A stretch of DNA of 42,212 nucleotides from JOPF133 sp052144935 (GCA_052144935.1 JBKQPR010000116.1:1-42212), one strand, 5' to 3'; counted from the first letter of the stretch, positions 31,503-40,165 are shown. The notes: generated by a model from the sequence alone, not told the origin. Numbers and translations: made by a program.

Positions 31503-33176
31503 CTAATACCGCCAGCTCTTCACGTCCGCGCCCTCGGGCGCCACCTTCAGCATAAACTCCATCATCACGGGCATCAGCCGCTGGTTCACCGTGCGGCTCG
31601 AGACGGACATCGGCAGCGTGGGATCGCCGGTGTAACCGTGGGGCATGCCGGGGCCGTAATCGAAGGATCCCCCGTAATACGGGCCTTTGCCGGGTTCCTT
31701 GGTGGATTCCAGAAACTTTTCGGCCCGCTTAACGGCCAGGTTCAGATAGTAATTGTCCCCTGTGCCGACGGCGAAATGCAGCTTGCCAACCAGTTTGGGA
31801 CCAAGCGTCTTCCAATCGCGCTGCAGGATGTTTACCAGGTCGTAGTGCTGCTTCCAATACCCGGCCACCTGGTGGTCGATGGTGCCGGTGCGGGGGTCCA
31901 GGATCGGCGCCGGATAGCCGTCCGCGCCCACCGGGCTGTAGACCGCCTGCCAGATATCGAACTGCTCGGCGGAACGGCCCTTCGTACCCAGCACCAGCTC
32001 AAATCGGATGGCGTCCTCCATCACCGAAAGCACCTTGCCATCCGGTTCGCGCTCCATGGGGATGGGCACCTTTTTCCACTGGCTGGCGGCATAGAAGCCG
32101 TTCTTGTCGTCGTACAGGTCTACCAGCGAATAGGCATGGAAGTCGATGGGATCGGGGCAGAATACCCACGCGCCATTGTAGAAATCGGGATACAGGACCT
32201 GCAGCGCCAGGGTGCGCCAGCCGCCCGTGGAACCGCCGTAGACGGCGCGGGCCCAGCCCTGGCCGATGCCGCGGAACTGCTTTTCGACGTAGGGGTACAG
32301 CTCCTGCGTCAGGGCATCGCCATACGGGCCTAGGTTGGCTGAGTTCACGGCGTAGGAATCGTCGTAGAAGGGATTGGCGTCCTGGGTGTAGACGATCAAC
32401 ATGTGCGGCAGGCGGCCGCTCGACCAATCCTGGTAGAACTTGTAGGCGAATTGTGCCGGCGAGTTGGGATTGCCGCCGGGCGGCTCGGTGCGGAAGTTGG
32501 AAATTGTCGCCGCGAAGTGCCCCTGGTAGTACAGCACTGGGTAGTGCGCATTGGGATGCTCGTCGAAGCCCTCGGGCAGCAGCACCACCGCGCCGACATA
32601 CATGGGCCGTCCCCAGAAGGCGCTCAGGAGCTTGCTCTCGATGCGAACGTGCTTGATATAGCGCGTGTCCTGGGGCGGGTCAATGGGCGGGATGGTCTTG
32701 GTCAGCTCGATGTGGATGGCGGCCGGGGAAGCCGGGTCGATCTTGATCTTGGCCGGCTCGCTGTAGAGGTTTCCGGGCTTGCGGTCCCAGTGCTGGCCTT
32801 CGCCCTGGTCCATGGGGAGCTTGACCGTGCGGCCATCGTAGCGGTGGAAGGTTTCATAGAGATTGAGGACCGCCTGCACGTAGTATTCGCCCGCCGGCAC
32901 CTCGGCCAGCGAGGCCAGGGGATATCCGAGCGTGGCGTCGCCGATACTCGCCGTGCGGGCGTTTTCCACATCGGCGCCGAACATCTGCTGGGTATCCAGG
33001 CCCTCGGAGATCTGGAAGCGGGGTTCGCGCCGGTTATTGGTGGATAGGATGAGGACCACGTGTCCATCCGCGGCTGCGGGCCAGGAGATGTCGAAACGGA
33101 GCGGCGAGGCTTGTTGCGCGGGAAGCCGGGCGGGAAGCGCGGCCGCCAGAAGAAGGAGGGATGCCAGGAAACGCAT
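31503..33176 (-). CDS. exported esterase-like alpha/beta hydrolase
   Basis: A 557-residue secreted protein. The N-terminus MRFLASLLLLAAALPARLPA is a signal peptide. Residues about 25-170 form a beta-rich domain, and the rest looks like a putative-esterase alpha/beta fold: YPVLYYQGHFAA as the oxyanion strand, RAVYGGSTGGWRTLALQVLY with the nucleophile elbow GGSTGG, and GPGMPHGYTG with a possible catalytic His. The elbow departs from the usual GxSxG only in context. The substrate is unknown. It lies tail to tail with the toxin gene (14 bases between) and head to head with the kinase gene. Confidence 0.75.
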   Translation of the reverse strand: MRFLASLLLLAAALPARLPAQQASPLRFDISWPAAADGHVVLILSTNNRREPRFQISEGLDTQQMFGADVENARTASIGDATLGYPLASLAEVPAGEYYVQAVLNLYETFHRYDGRTVKLPMDQGEGQHWDRKPGNLYSEPAKIKIDPASPAAIHIELTKTIPPIDPPQDTRYIKHVRIESKLLSAFWGRPMYVGAVVLLPEGFDEHPNAHYPVLYYQGHFAATISNFRTEPPGGNPNSPAQFAYKFYQDWSSGRLPHMLIVYTQDANPFYDDSYAVNSANLGPYGDALTQELYPYVEKQFRGIGQGWARAVYGGSTGGWRTLALQVLYPDFYNGAWVFCPDPIDFHAYSLVDLYDDKNGFYAASQWKKVPIPMEREPDGKVLSVMEDAIRFELVLGTKGRSAEQFDIWQAVYSPVGADGYPAPILDPRTGTIDHQVAGYWKQHYDLVNILQRDWKTLGPKLVGKLHFAVGTGDNYYLNLAVKRAEKFLESTKEPGKGPYYGGSFDYGPGMPHGYTGDPTLPMSVSSRTVNQRLMPVMMEFMLKVAPEGADVKSWRY

Positions 33177-33297
33177 GACAGCAAGTTTAGCTCAGAGCAG
33201 CGGGAACCCGGCGAAGAACCTCGGGCAATCGAACGGATTGCGTGGGCGCGGGCGCGTTGTAGTAACATCGTGAGACGGATCACCCGGAGGGCAGTCT

Positions 33298-34302
33298 ATG
33301 GACTCCGAGCGCTGGCGGGAAATCGAGCGGCTTTACCATTTGGCCCTCGGACAAGAGCCGGATCGGCAAAATCGCTTCCTGGAGGAAGCCTGTGCAGGCG
33401 ATGCCGAATTGCGCGCGGAAGTGGAATCCCTGTTGGCGCAGAGCGGCTCGCTAGAGCTGCTGGTCGATCAGGCAGCCTGGGCTGCGGCCGGCGACCTGGC
33501 GACGAGTACTGTCTTGACGCCTGGCGCCAGACTTGGTCCGTACCAGATTCTCGGCCTGCTGGGCGCGGGCGGTATGGGCAAGGTCTACCGCGGGATCGAC
33601 ACGCGCCTGGGCCGCGGCGTGGCCATCAAAATTTCGGCCGAGCAATTCACCAAACGATTCGAGCGCGAGGCGCGGGCGATCTCGGCGCTGAACCATCCGA
33701 ATATCTGCACGCTCTACGATGTCGGCCCAAGCTACCTGGTGACGGAGCTGGTAGAGGGTGAAACGTTGTGCGATTGGCTCAAGCGGTCGCCTGCCGTGGA
33801 GCGCAGCCTGGAGATTGCGAAACAGGTGCTGGAGGCCCTTCGCGCAGCGCATGGGGCGGGCATCGTCCATCGCGACCTGAAGCCTCAGAACATCATGGTC
33901 CGTTTTGACGGCTATGTGAAGGTGCTGGATTTTGGTATCGCGAAGCGGATGCCGGACGCTAGTGTGCCCCAGACCGAGAGCACCGCGACCGCGGATCCAA
34001 CTCTTCCCGGTCAGGTGCTGGGGACGGTCGCTTATATGTCTCCCGAGCAGATCTCGGGACACGACGTGGATCAGCGCAGTGACTTGTTCGCGTTCGGCAT
34101 CATTCTCCACGAAATGCTGGCGGGGCAGCATCCTTGGCCTCGCACATCGTCCGTGGATACAATGCACGCAATTCTTCACGATGACCCGCCTGCGATGGAA
34201 GCCTCTTCTGTCAAGTTAGCGGCCCTTGTGCGGAAACTTCTCCGCAAGAGTCCCGCGGAGCGGTACGCCTCAGCCGAGGCGGTTTCTGGAAGCCCTCGCT
34301 AA
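33298..34302 (+). CDS. Ser/Thr protein kinase domain (5' part of a frameshifted gene)
   Basis: This frame encodes 334 residues: a short leader typical of acidobacterial kinases (WREIERLYHLALGQEPDRQN), then a kinase with LLGAGGMGKVYRG (nucleotide loop, about 88-99), Lys111 in VAIK, HRDLKPQN (catalytic Asp193), DFG (211-213) and AYMSPEQ. The linker after Lys111 is a few residues shorter than usual. GGAGG (33286-33290) lies 7 bases before the ATG. After SAEAV the frame goes wrong and stops; the TolB/TPR part continues in another frame. Removing one T from the TTT at 34283-34285 would restore AEAVLEALANAAAD and give a single protein of 819 residues. Confidence 0.88.
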   Translation: MDSERWREIERLYHLALGQEPDRQNRFLEEACAGDAELRAEVESLLAQSGSLELLVDQAAWAAAGDLATSTVLTPGARLGPYQILGLLGAGGMGKVYRGIDTRLGRGVAIKISAEQFTKRFEREARAISALNHPNICTLYDVGPSYLVTELVEGETLCDWLKRSPAVERSLEIAKQVLEALRAAHGAGIVHRDLKPQNIMVRFDGYVKVLDFGIAKRMPDASVPQTESTATADPTLPGQVLGTVAYMSPEQISGHDVDQRSDLFAFGIILHEMLAGQHPWPRTSSVDTMHAILHDDPPAMEASSVKLAALVRKLLRKSPAERYASAEAVSGSPR

Positions 34303-35758
34303 CGCCGCGGCCGACCCAGGACCTTCCGCCGCTGTTGAGCAGGACACCAAGCCTTTAACGTCGATTGCCGTACTGCCTTTTCTCTTTCTAAGCGAAGTGG
34401 AAGACCGCAAAGCATTCTCGCTGGGCTTTGCGGACGCCCTGATTACCACGCTCGGCAGTCTCGAGGACATTGCTGTCCTTCCGACATCCGCAATTCTCAA
34501 TTATCCTGCCGGGGCCGACCCCGCCCACACCTGCCGGGACCTGGGCGTCCGCCACGTGCTGCAGGGGAATGTCCAGAAGCAAGGGGCACACTGGCGCGTC
34601 TCGACGCAACTCTTCGATAGCGCCACGCAAAAGATCACCTATTCCGAAAAGCATGACTTCGTGCGGGAGGACGTTTTCGAGGTGCAGGATGAAATCGGGC
34701 GCCGGGTAGTGGAATCGCTGCAAACCCGGCTGCCGCGGGCAGTTCCGAGGTCTCGCGACCGGTACAGCAGCGATCCGGAAGCGTTCGAGGAATTCATGGC
34801 GGGGTTCCGCGAGAGTTACTCCGACCGGGAAGAAACGCTCCGAAGCGCGGACCGGCACTTGTCGAGAGCGGTCGAGCGGGACCCCGAATTTGCTTTGGCG
34901 CACGCCATACTGTCCTATGTCGCAATGCATATCCATTGGGAATTCGACTCGGAGCGCGCCTGGCAAGACAAGGCGGAATACCACTGCCGCCGCGCGCTGG
35001 CGCTGGATCCGGCGCTGCCGGAGGGGCACTCGGCCTGGGCATTTATTCTGTGGAGCCCAGCGAAGAACTTCCAGCATGCCGAAGCCATCGCTGCGCTGGA
35101 ACGGGTTCTGGCGGCGCAACCTAACACCGAGCGGGCCCATAACCGCATGTCCACTATTTGTTGGCACATCGGGCGATTTGAAGAGGCCCTCATCGCCCAC
35201 CAGCGCTCGCGGAGGTCGAATCCGAAGACCCGGTCCAATAACCTCGAGTTCATTTATCTCTATAGCGGGGATTTTGCCCGCGCGGAAGAGGCCGGGGAAG
35301 CGTGGATCAGGGAGAAGCCAGGGAACAAATACGCTCTGTGGTATCATCCACTCCCTGCGCTGATGCTCGGGCGCCTGGATGCGGCCGAACAACGGCTGTC
35401 CGCAGCGCTGAAGCCGTATCCGGACGAGCCCCTGATCGTAAGCATTCAAGGCATGCTGCACGCTTGGCGGAACGAGAGAGGCCCCGCGCTCGAGTGCGTT
35501 CGCAAAGCCCAGGAATCCCCGCACTCCTTCGGTCATACGCACCACACCTACTATCAAATCGCCAGTGCGTATTCCGTATTGGGCGAAACGGACAAGGCCA
35601 TGGCGTGGCTGGAACGCAGTGTCGACACCGGTAATCCCTGCTGGCCCTTCTTCAAGGTAGATCCGCATCTCGAGAACCTGCGCCAGGAGCCGCGATTTCA
35701 ACGGCTCGTCGACGCCCTGGAGCGCGAGTTCACGGCCTTGAAGATCCAGAGGTTGTGA
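34226..35758 (+). CDS. TolB-like and TPR part of the frameshifted kinase gene
   Basis: Similarity begins at about 34284 (LEALANAAAD); codons before that are read in the wrong frame and there is no good start codon, so this is the 3' part of the kinase gene. A TolB N-terminal/FlgO-like domain comes first (TSIAVLPFLF, GVRHVLQGNVQKQGAHWRVS), followed by TPR-like helical repeats over about 300 residues that end at ALKIQRL. No membrane helix lies between the kinase and the TolB domain, unlike many relatives. Domains like these bind partner proteins. If the frameshift is real, neither half is likely to work as the family does. Confidence 0.8.
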   Translation: MCGNFSARVPRSGTPQPRRFLEALANAAADPGPSAAVEQDTKPLTSIAVLPFLFLSEVEDRKAFSLGFADALITTLGSLEDIAVLPTSAILNYPAGADPAHTCRDLGVRHVLQGNVQKQGAHWRVSTQLFDSATQKITYSEKHDFVREDVFEVQDEIGRRVVESLQTRLPRAVPRSRDRYSSDPEAFEEFMAGFRESYSDREETLRSADRHLSRAVERDPEFALAHAILSYVAMHIHWEFDSERAWQDKAEYHCRRALALDPALPEGHSAWAFILWSPAKNFQHAEAIAALERVLAAQPNTERAHNRMSTICWHIGRFEEALIAHQRSRRSNPKTRSNNLEFIYLYSGDFARAEEAGEAWIREKPGNKYALWYHPLPALMLGRLDAAEQRLSAALKPYPDEPLIVSIQGMLHAWRNERGPALECVRKAQESPHSFGHTHHTYYQIASAYSVLGETDKAMAWLERSVDTGNPCWPFFKVDPHLENLRQEPRFQRLVDALEREFTALKIQRL

Positions 35759-35778
35759 CAGGCGTTACGCTTCCTGTC

Positions 35779-36264
35779 TTACGAACCCGGGTCGTCGCCC
35801 GAAGGGCCGTAGATCGACGGAACCAAGCCTCCCATCGGCCGGATGTAGGTGCTCAACTGGCCGCGATGGTGGATGGCATCGAAGAAGAGATACCAAAGGA
35901 AGTCGCCTACGGGCGCTTCCCGGTAGATCTGGCCGCCAATCAGAAGCTGCGCTTTATTTTGCCAGCCGCTTTCGGTGAGGCGCGCGATTCGATCATCCAG
36001 GGCCGCATAGTTCGTCTGGAACGCGGAGAGGATAGCTTCCGGATCGGACGGCGGGGGTTCCTCTGTCCAGTTCACCCGCCCGCTGTCGATGAAATCGCAG
36101 CAGGCTTTAGTCTCCCGCGCCAGCGTCCAGACGATCTGTGCCGCTGACGGGGACCGTTCGTGGGGGCGGTAGTCAAAGCGGTCCTTAGGCAGCGCTTTCA
36201 GGACGTTCACGAACACCGGGTACTCGGTTTTTCGCCGGCTTTCGAGGAATTCTCGGATGGTCAT
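35779..36264 (-). CDS. DinB-family putative metal-dependent protein
   Basis: A 161-residue four-helix-bundle protein of the DinB/YfiT superfamily, whose members bind a metal by three histidines and often act as thiol transferases. MTIREFLESRRKTEYPVFVN starts the first helix, and AIHHRGQLSTYIRPMG is the signature with the paired metal-binding histidines. Start ATG at 36264 follows AAGGAGG by 7 bases; six further codons upstream are unlikely. It converges on the TolB/TPR gene end. Partner and substrate are unknown. Confidence 0.85.
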   Translation of the reverse strand: MTIREFLESRRKTEYPVFVNVLKALPKDRFDYRPHERSPSAAQIVWTLARETKACCDFIDSGRVNWTEEPPPSDPEAILSAFQTNYAALDDRIARLTESGWQNKAQLLIGGQIYREAPVGDFLWYLFFDAIHHRGQLSTYIRPMGGLVPSIYGPSGDDPGS

Positions 36265-36283
36265 TGCGGTTCCTCCTTCCACC

Positions 36284-36310
36284 GGGAGCCGGGAAAGTGA
36301 TCCGGCTCCC
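36284..36310. terminator. hairpin between two minus-strand genes
   Basis: GGGAGCCGG (36284-36292) and CCGGCTCCC (36302-36310) form a 9-bp stem with a 9-base loop, downstream of the small secreted protein and just upstream of the DinB gene. No T-run follows, so it is at best a weak or factor-dependent terminator. Confidence 0.45.
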
Positions 36311-36356
36311 GTTCCTGTTCGATAAGCCTACGGTACCGGACCCTCAGCGGTCAAGG

Positions 36357-36761
36357 TTACTGTTTTTTGGCCGTGCCGGTAATCGTCGCGCCGGACGTAG
36401 TGGCGATAAAGCGTAGCTCTGTGAAACCGGCGCCGGCCGAGCCAAAGAAACTGATGGTCATCCCATAGCTGGGAATCGTAATGGTTTTCGTGAGTACGCA
36501 GACGGTCTGACCGCCGTCCGTCGCCATCGGACCAAAGCTGTAAGTCGCCGTCCACAGTGCGGGTGGGTAGACGGTGCCGCCCACACTGGCTTGGATCACG
36601 CCCTCCGCCTTGCCGTTCCCGTCGTAGAGGGTCTGGCCGGCCGCGGCGAATGGGCTTCCCGTAAGCGTCCCGGAGGCTTCGAAGCTATAGGCCCCCTGCA
36701 AATTGCCGTTGAAGCATTCTTGAGCGTTGAGCTGGGACACCATCATGCTCGGAATCAGCAT
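36357..36761 (-). CDS. small secreted protein of unknown function
   Basis: A protein of about 134 residues. The hydrophobic start (MLIPSMMVSQLNAQ) looks like the second half of a signal peptide, and the rest is a beta-rich, Gly/Thr-rich domain with two cysteines (ECFNGNLQGAYSFEASG, CVLTKTITIPSYGMTISFFG) ending TITGTAKKQ. I do not recognise a named family, though small exported proteins of this kind are common in acidobacteria. The start is uncertain. An ATG at 36793 with a strong AAGGAG ribosome site lies 32 bases further up but in a different frame, so the true start could be broken by an indel or this start could be used with a weak site. Confidence 0.6.
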   Translation of the reverse strand: MLIPSMMVSQLNAQECFNGNLQGAYSFEASGTLTGSPFAAAGQTLYDGNGKAEGVIQASVGGTVYPPALWTATYSFGPMATDGGQTVCVLTKTITIPSYGMTISFFGSAGAGFTELRFIATTSGATITGTAKKQ

Positions 36762-36917
36762 AGTTGCGTAAATAACAAGCTTCCTTTCCTCATGACACGT
36801 TTCTCCTTTTTGACGCCCACCGAGTGGGCCGTTTTGTGGTCGTTCCTACGACCTGTTCGACCTATTAACGGGAATTTGGTCTCGAAAAGGGTCACCAGGC
36901 CGCGAGAATTTTCGTGC

Positions 36918-36923
36918 TAGAAT
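36918..36923 (+). promoter_or_regulatory. -10-like box TAGAAT before the sigma factor gene
   Basis: TAGAAT ends 7 bases before the ATG at 36931 (TTGCGCC between), so transcription would start at about the start codon and the message would be leaderless. A -35 box is not clear. Confidence 0.4.
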
Positions 36924-36930
36924 TTGCGCC

Positions 36931-37536
36931 ATGGCAGCCGAGATCCCACAGGACATCACGGGGATGCTGGTGGCCTGGGGCAACGGCGATGAGCACGCGT
37001 TGAGCGATCTGATGCCGGTGGTTTATCCGGAGCTGCGGCGAGTTGCGCGAAAGCACCTGGCCCGCGGTTTCCCGGCTCAGACCTTGGAATCGGCCGCGTT
37101 GGTGAACGAGGCGTACCTGAAGTTGATTCGTGCGCATGGCATACGCTGCGAAAGCCGGCTGCAGTTCTTTGCGCTGTGCGCACAAATCATCCGGCGCATC
37201 CTGGTGGACCATGCGCGCAACCGCCACTATGCCAAACGGGGCGGCGGCGCTGTCGAGATCCCGCTGGACGAGGCTTTGATTGGAGCGCGTACCGGGGGAG
37301 TGGGGGGAGTGGAGGTGCTCGCCCTGGATGAGGCGCTAACGTCGTTAGCCAAGGTCGACCCCCGCAAAGGCCGGGTCGTAGAGCTGCGATACTTCGGCGG
37401 TCTGAGCGTGGAAGAAACGGCCGAGGTCTTGCGGATATCGCCGGAGACGGCCAAACGCGACTGGAAAATGGCCAAGGCGTGGTTGCTTCGCGAGCTGAGC
37501 GCTGGCCAAGGGACGGCCCCGGCGCGCAACGGCTGA
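36931..37536 (+). CDS. ECF-type sigma factor, TIGR02999-like
   Basis: A 201-residue alternative sigma factor of the extracytoplasmic-function kind that directs RNA polymerase to special promoters. Sigma region 2 is about 28-100 (LMPVVYPELRRVARKHLARG, then AALVNEAYLKLI and RRILVDHARNRHYAKRGGG) and region 4 is about 130-190 (LRYFGGLSVEETAEVLRISP followed by ETAKRDWKMAKAWLLREL). This pattern fits the acidobacterial/planctomycete group TIGR02999, often linked to Ser/Thr kinases with a TPR tail. Here such a kinase gene lies 1.2 kb upstream, but it is frameshifted. No anti-sigma gene is beside it. Length is normal. Confidence 0.9.
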   Translation: MAAEIPQDITGMLVAWGNGDEHALSDLMPVVYPELRRVARKHLARGFPAQTLESAALVNEAYLKLIRAHGIRCESRLQFFALCAQIIRRILVDHARNRHYAKRGGGAVEIPLDEALIGARTGGVGGVEVLALDEALTSLAKVDPRKGRVVELRYFGGLSVEETAEVLRISPETAKRDWKMAKAWLLRELSAGQGTAPARNG

Positions 37537-37542
37537 ACCAGC

Positions 37543-38268
37543 TTAGAGGCTCAGAATTTCGCGCAGGCGGATGGATTGGCGGCGGGACATTTCGATGCTC
37601 CGGCCGCTGCGGAGCGTGACCCTCAGGCCGCCCGCGATGGCCAGGTCCACTTTGTCGATCCATTTCAGGTTGACGATCTGGTGGCGGTTGGCGCGGAAAA
37701 ACAGGGCCGGGTCGAGCTGCTCTTCCATGACGTTCAGAGAGCGGCGGATCAGAGGGCGCTCGGCGCCGAAACACACGCGGGTGTAGTTGCCTTCGGATTC
37801 CAGCAGGAAAATATCGGGCAGGCTGACGATCCAGCAGCGGTCGCCATCGCGGACAAAGACGCGTTCAAGCCGGCGGGAATCGCCGCCGGTTCCGGCCCGG
37901 GAATCGGGCCGCGCGGGATCTGCGGGCGTGCGCACCTTGGCCAGGGCTGCCGCCAGCCGCACCGGAGCGATGGGCTTCAGAAGATAGTCGAGAGCGTTGA
38001 CTTCGAAGGCCTGGATGGCGTACCGGTCGTAGGCCGTGGTGAAGATGACCTGCGGCATTTCGTCGAGGCGTTCCAGCAGGTCGAAGCCGCCCACGCCGGG
38101 CATCTGGATATCGAGGAAGAGCAGCGCGGGCGCAATTTTGGCGATCAGCGCCAGGGCCTCTTCGCCATTCTGGGCATCGCCCACGATTTCGATTTCCGGA
38201 TGGGCGGTCAGCAGACGGCGCAGCTCGGCGCGGGCGAGGCGTTCGTCATCCACGATCAGGGCCTTCAT
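37543..38268 (-). CDS. LytTR-type response regulator
   Basis: A 241-residue two-component regulator. The receiver domain (1-120) has the acidic pocket VDDE (7-8), the phosphorylated Asp53 in LDIQMPG, the Thr in IFTTAYD and the Lys in LLKPIAP. The C-terminal LytTR DNA-binding domain (about 138-240) shows IFLLESEGNYTRVCFGAE, FRANRHQIVNLKWIDKV and SIEMSRRQSIRLREIL. Its ATG overlaps the stop of the kinase gene by 4 bases (ATGA), so the two are translated together. Target genes are unknown. It converges on the sigma factor gene with 6 bases between the stop codons. Confidence 0.93.
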   Translation of the reverse strand: MKALIVDDERLARAELRRLLTAHPEIEIVGDAQNGEEALALIAKIAPALLFLDIQMPGVGGFDLLERLDEMPQVIFTTAYDRYAIQAFEVNALDYLLKPIAPVRLAAALAKVRTPADPARPDSRAGTGGDSRRLERVFVRDGDRCWIVSLPDIFLLESEGNYTRVCFGAERPLIRRSLNVMEEQLDPALFFRANRHQIVNLKWIDKVDLAIAGGLRVTLRSGRSIEMSRRQSIRLREILSL

Positions 38269-39302
38269 TGGGGCCTCGGGATAGTCACGGTGGCGGCGAC
38301 CGTGCCGGCGCCGGCTCCGCCCTCGCGTTCGGTCAACTCCAGCTTGGCGCGATCCGCATACATCAGGCGCAGGCGGTCGCGGGCGATCTTCAGGCCGAGT
38401 CCAGCGCCGGCAGGATCGGGCGGCGGCAGGCGTCCGGTGTTCTCGACTTCGAGCACCAGGCGGCCGCCGTCCATGGCGGCGCGGACGGTCACTTCCCCTC
38501 CCGCGGGCAGGCGCGCGATGCCGTGTTTCACCGCATTTTCCACCAGCGTCTGCAGCAGCATGGGCGGAACCGGCGCCCTGGCCGCATCGGCCGCGATTTC
38601 GAAGCGCACACGCAGGCGTTCTTCGAAGCGGATGGACTCCAAGGCCAAATAATCCGCGGCCACTTCGACTTCGTCCGCCAGCGGAACCAGGCGGTTAAGA
38701 TCGCGGTTCAAGTTGTAACGCAGGATGGCGGCAAACCGCGTGATCATGTCCTGCGCCTTGGCGGGATCTTCGGCCACCAGCGCGCGAATCGAGTTGAGGC
38801 AGTTGAAGAGAAAATGCGGATTGACCTGCGACTCGAGCGTGCGCAGCTCGGCTTCGCGCCGCAGCAGTTGCAGGCTGACGTCTTTCTCCTGGGAGCGGCG
38901 GGTGGAAGTGAGCGCCAGGTAGAGGATGGTCCAGATAATGGCGGCCCAGGTGGTGCCGCCCCACACCCCCAGTGCCGCGCGAGTCTGCCAGAGATCGCTC
39001 CGGCTGCCCTCCAACAGGAGATCGATCGAGAAGACCAGCACGGTCTGAATGGCCGCCACCGCCAAAGCGCCCAGAAGCAGCCGGGGACCAGTTCGCCACG
39101 TGATCGCCAGCGCCCACTGGCGCTGGCGAATCAAGCTGCGGAATATATGCGTGAGCGCTACGCTGTACAGGAAGAAAGCGGCCCATGCGACGAAGATTCC
39201 CGGCAGCCAGCCCGCGTTTCGGGCAGTGAAAACTATCCCCACCACGGAATAGATGCCCCAGCCGAGAACCTGGCAAAGCCAGTACCTCCGGTTGACCTTC
39301 AC
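38265..39302 (-). CDS. LytS/AlgZ-type sensor histidine kinase
   Basis: A 345-residue inner-membrane sensor. The start is a GTG at 39302, chosen because it overlaps the stop of the upstream hydrolase by 4 bases (GTGA) and because the protein then begins VKVNRRYWLCQVLGWGIYS, the usual opening of the family; longer readings enter the hydrolase gene. Four membrane helices lie within residues 8-135. The phosphorylated His163 is in QVNPHFLFNCLNSIRAL, the mark of the His_kinase (PF06580) group, and the ATP site includes LVENAVKHGI (about 246) and GLGLKIARDRL. There is no separate sensory domain, so the signal is sensed by the membrane part. It pairs with the LytTR regulator. Confidence 0.9.
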   Translation of the reverse strand: MKVNRRYWLCQVLGWGIYSVVGIVFTARNAGWLPGIFVAWAAFFLYSVALTHIFRSLIRQRQWALAITWRTGPRLLLGALAVAAIQTVLVFSIDLLLEGSRSDLWQTRAALGVWGGTTWAAIIWTILYLALTSTRRSQEKDVSLQLLRREAELRTLESQVNPHFLFNCLNSIRALVAEDPAKAQDMITRFAAILRYNLNRDLNRLVPLADEVEVAADYLALESIRFEERLRVRFEIAADAARAPVPPMLLQTLVENAVKHGIARLPAGGEVTVRAAMDGGRLVLEVENTGRLPPPDPAGAGLGLKIARDRLRLMYADRAKLELTEREGGAGAGTVAATVTIPRPQ

Positions 39303-40165
39303 TTGGTTTCCCCCGCCAGCGCCAGGAAGCGATCCATGGCGTCGAACATCCAGGCCGGATCGTCCCACATGATGAAGTGGCGGGCGGTGTCGGTGACGCG
39401 AAGCTCCACCCCGGACAGTTTGGCATATTGCGCGCGCAAATTGGCGAGAGTGGTCTCATGGCTGGCGCCGTACTGCTTATAGCCGATCCACGAGCCGAAC
39501 ACCAGGGTCGGGCTTTTGATGGCGGCGATGTCTTCGCGCAAATCGGCGGAGAAGAGTTCGCCCATGGCATCGGCGACGGCGGTGCGGTCGGTGGCCAGGC
39601 CCCATACCACCAGGCGATCGAAATCGGCTTCCTTGGTCACCAGGGCGCGGCTGCCCAGGCCGGATTTGACGTAGCGCTCGTAATCGTCCTGCGTCTGCGG
39701 GTCCATGTACTGGTGCATCTGGGCGGCCCTCTCCTTAGCCGTTTCGGTGGTGGCTTTGGGGTCCATGACGCCGGCCAGGAAGGGGTAGGAATCCACAATG
39801 ATGAGCTTACCGGGCAAGTCGGGATACCTGGCAGCCAGCGCCAGCGCCAGGAAGCCGCCCAAGCTGTGCCCGACGATGACGGGCTTGGAAAGATGGTGCT
39901 CGCGGATGTAGGCGGCCAGTCCGTCGCGCACCCGGTCGAGCATGGGCGCGGGCACGCGTGGCACGCCGGCGAAACCGGCCACGGTGAGGACGTGGCATTC
40001 GAAACGGTCCTTGTAGCGAGCCACGGTAGTGTCCCAGGTTTCTCCGGAAGAGGAGAGGCCGGGGATGAGGATCATGGGTTGGCCATGGCCGGAGACCTTT
40101 ACCTGAAAGGGTTGTTGGGCGGCTACGGCGGAAGCGATCGTGAGTGCAAGCGTGAGAAGTTTCAT
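39299..40165 (-). CDS. exported alpha/beta hydrolase, first gene of the two-component operon
   Basis: A 288-residue alpha/beta hydrolase. MKLLTLALTIASAVAA is a signal peptide. The nucleophile Ser101 is in VGHSLGG, the oxyanion strand is ILIPGLSSSG (about 33-41) and the catalytic His is in DTARHFIM (about 264). Family members cut esters, lactones or amides. Its stop overlaps the GTG start of the sensor kinase by 4 bases, so it belongs to the same operon. An exported enzyme leading a sensor operon suggests that it makes or removes the signal, but this is an inference from position. Start at 40165. Confidence 0.88.
   Translation of the reverse strand: MKLLTLALTIASAVAAQQPFQVKVSGHGQPMILIPGLSSSGETWDTTVARYKDRFECHVLTVAGFAGVPRVPAPMLDRVRDGLAAYIREHHLSKPVIVGHSLGGFLALALAARYPDLPGKLIIVDSYPFLAGVMDPKATTETAKERAAQMHQYMDPQTQDDYERYVKSGLGSRALVTKEADFDRLVVWGLATDRTAVADAMGELFSADLREDIAAIKSPTLVFGSWIGYKQYGASHETTLANLRAQYAKLSGVELRVTDTARHFIMWDDPAWMFDAMDRFLALAGETK

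Noticed and set aside
34270..34300. Programmed +1 frameshifting in the kinase gene
   Set aside because: No known shift-prone motif, rare codon or stop codon lies at the junction; a simple indel or sequence error in TTT explains it better.
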